Assembly (NCBI GenBank): GCA_003643975.1
Contig: QNAR01000097.1
Location: 1 to 6,686, forward strand
DNA from: Thermotogae bacterium
GTDB lineage: Bacteria > Thermotogota > Thermotogae > Petrotogales > Kosmotogaceae
Direction of reading: 5' to 3'
Length of the DNA stretch: 6,686 bases
The notes below the pieces were generated by a model. It was not told the DNA's origin and ran no database searches. It saw only the letters and a list, made by a program, of their open reading frames with translations. Numbering within the stretch: position 1 is the first letter of the stretch; each line of letters starts with the position of its first letter. Shown here in pieces: positions 5,165 to 6,686 of this stretch. Both the position numbers and the translations under genes were made by a program.

Positions 5165-6686
5165 TATTTTAACCCACTCCTAGCAATACCCGCAATGAAG
5201 TATTTCTGCGTAAACAGGAATAACATTACAACTGGAACGATAGAAAAAGTCGCAGCAGCCATCAAGAGATTATACTCAGTTCCCGTCGCGCTACTGAAGT
5301 TTTGTAAACCCACAGGCAGCGTTCTATACTCCGGGCTCTTGGTTACTATCAAGACCCACAGGAACGAATTCCAGCTTCCCACAAATTTGAGAAGAGCCCC
5401 TGTTATCACTGCTGGCTTTGAAAGAGGTACCATGACCCTCCAGAGGAATTTCCACTTGGACAAGCCATCGATTTTTGCGGCATCGTAGAGTTCATCAGGG
5501 ATGGTCATGAAATGCTGCCTGAGCAAGAAAATGGCAAATACGCTTACAACCCATGGGACTATAAGGGCATAATACGTATCTATCCATCCAAAAACCGTTA
5601 ATGTTATGAAATTTGGTACCAAAAGGACCTCACCTGGAACCATCATGGTAGCCAGAAAGATGGTGAACATGAAGTTCTTGCCGAAAAATTCCATTTTGGC
5701 AAAAGCGAAAGCGGCCATAGCGGCGAAAATTATCTCAAGGAAGGTTGTTACTATGGCAACGAAAACCGTGTTCAAATAATAACGCCCGAAAGGCGCGGCG
5801 TTCCAGGCATCAACATAGTTCTGCCAGAAATTGGCGAATGTCTCGGTGAGGGTAAATTCAGCTCTTCCATATACCATATCATCTTTGAACCAAACAGCGG
5901 GGATATCGTTAAATACAATTTCAAAGGACTTTCTTCCGGATTTCGTTGCTCTTCCCCGGTAGAAAACCTTCGCTATCTGCGGGGGCTTTTTTGTGAGATC
6001 TAGCTCGCTGAAAATATCCGAATGGAGCTTTGAAAAAACGCCAATCCAATTGGTTTCAGTCCATCGCCTTCTTATAAGGGAGGAAAAATCGCTTCCTTCT
6101 ATTTTCTCTGCATACCTGTCGAGATACGCAAGCACCGCTCCGAAAAGAGCACTTTGCCCGCTTTTTGAGCCCGCCGCTTTCATCACTTCTTTGAATTCCT
6201 GGTAACCGAACTCTCCTTCCATGAATCTCTTAATTTCGTCGTTGAATTTTTCATCGTCAACGATTATCATAGCTGTTTTCAACAAATTTATAGCCTCTGT
6301 TATCTTATCAAAGACCTCGTTGGTGAGTTCAGAAAAATGCGCTTTTAACTCTTCTTTGAAATTGCTATCGAGGTAAGAAATCAAAATTTTCAACGCGTCC
6401 CTCACATTTTTCTTTGTGATTGAAGTTTTTAGGTAAGCTTTCAAGTTTTCCGGTACGTTCCATTCGTCAATAGCCTCCATGAGCAATGAATGCACTTCGG
6501 CATCAGACCTTATCTCGCCAACGATGTAAGCATCAGGCAAAGGGGTATCCTGTGCGTTGAGATAGAACTTTTTCACCTCAAGGTAGTCCTCTAAAAGCAC
6601 TTTCCAGCGCATGAGATCGTCCATGAGCCCGTTAAAACTGGTTTTGAAGCGATTAAACATTACCAGAAGAAACCTATCGGACCTAG
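5164..6686 (-). CDS. MalG-like sugar ABC transporter permease with large soluble insert, 5' end outside the window
   Basis: A CUT1-family inner-membrane permease that would pair with a MalF-type subunit, a binding protein and an ATPase to import sugars. Numbering from the ATG at 6658-6660 (498 aa), the core occupies about 270-498. FTLTETFANFWQNYVDAW, the usual loop before TM2, is followed by five membrane segments near 295-320, 331-355, 362-380, 418-440 and 466-486. The ATPase-contacting EAA loop is at 390-416 (DAAKIDG, with P412 and P416). Residues 1-265 are soluble and mostly helical with no membrane helix. CUT1 permeases normally have TM1 before this loop, the frame stays open to the window edge, and no SD precedes 6660. 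I therefore take the gene as continuing beyond 6686, with the soluble part being an enlarged TM1-TM2 extracytoplasmic loop. If 6660 is the true start, the protein lacks TM1. I recall similarly long MalG proteins in Thermotoga. The specific sugar is unknown. Confidence 0.88.
   Translation of the reverse strand, partial: RSDRFLLVMFNRFKTSFNGLMDDLMRWKVLLEDYLEVKKFYLNAQDTPLPDAYIVGEIRSDAEVHSLLMEAIDEWNVPENLKAYLKTSITKKNVRDALKILISYLDSNFKEELKAHFSELTNEVFDKITEAINLLKTAMIIVDDEKFNDEIKRFMEGEFGYQEFKEVMKAAGSKSGQSALFGAVLAYLDRYAEKIEGSDFSSLIRRRWTETNWIGVFSKLHSDIFSELDLTKKPPQIAKVFYRGRATKSGRKSFEIVFNDIPAVWFKDDMVYGRAEFTLTETFANFWQNYVDAWNAAPFGRYYLNTVFVAIVTTFLEIIFAAMAAFAFAKMEFFGKNFMFTIFLATMMVPGEVLLVPNFITLTVFGWIDTYYALIVPWVVSVFAIFLLRQHFMTIPDELYDAAKIDGLSKWKFLWRVMVPLSKPAVITGALLKFVGSWNSFLWVLIVTKSPEYRTLPVGLQNFSSATGTEYNLLMAAATFSIVPVVMLFLFTQKYFIAGIARSGLK

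Noticed and set aside
1..6686. Mobile element, CRISPR array, tRNA/rRNA or defence system
   Set aside because: No transposase, integrase, direct-repeat array, terminal inverted repeats or RNA-gene signature was seen. The window is fully occupied by compact housekeeping-type genes.

Overview
The window reads as a tightly packed stretch of bacterial chromosome with every gene on the minus strand. Transcription therefore runs from high to low coordinates. Protein style (Lys/Glu-rich and Phe/Ile-rich), frequent GTG/TTG starts, moderate GC content, and a MalG-type permease with a very large soluble segment before its second membrane helix suggest a Thermotogota bacterium, perhaps a Kosmotoga/Mesotoga-like lineage. 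The phylum is an inference from style and recalled family resemblance, not a database result.

In transcription order the genes are: the 3' part of a CUT1-type (MalG-like) sugar ABC permease (5164 to the right edge); a 75-aa membrane-anchored coiled-coil protein resembling FtsB/DivIC (4937-5164); a RsmJ-like SAM-dependent methyltransferase (4149-4940); miaA, tRNA A37 prenyltransferase (3223-4149); hfq (2985-3230); hflX, a ribosome-associated GTPase (1730-2980); a secreted M23/LytM-type metallopeptidase (729-1733); a small CxxC protein (406-723); and the 5' part of metK, S-adenosylmethionine synthetase (1-382, cut by the left edge).

Neighbouring genes either overlap by 1-8 nt (TAGTG, ATGA, TAATG, 8 nt, ATGA) or lie 4-23 nt apart. 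No intrinsic terminator is visible between them. The simplest reading is one long polycistron with translational coupling. The core miaA-hfq-hflX order is the classic arrangement also found in E. coli and Bacillus. Around it sit other RNA/ribosome functions (the methyltransferase), the SAM supply (metK), and envelope functions (FtsB-like protein, M23 peptidase, sugar permease).

The most unusual point is the start of hflX. The conserved HflX N-terminus is encoded in frame up to 2980, but between the upstream in-frame stop and an internal GTG at 2873-2875 there is no ATG, GTG or TTG. The best-placed initiator is ATT (AUU), 4 nt after the hfq stop, behind a purine-rich GAGGGG. A GC-rich hairpin begins 18 nt downstream. 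An alternative is +1 frameshifting on the GGGG run at the end of hfq. miaA and hfq also lack a canonical Shine-Dalgarno, unlike most of their neighbours. I found no mobile element, CRISPR array, tRNA or rRNA. No stretch over 300 bases lacks a gene.
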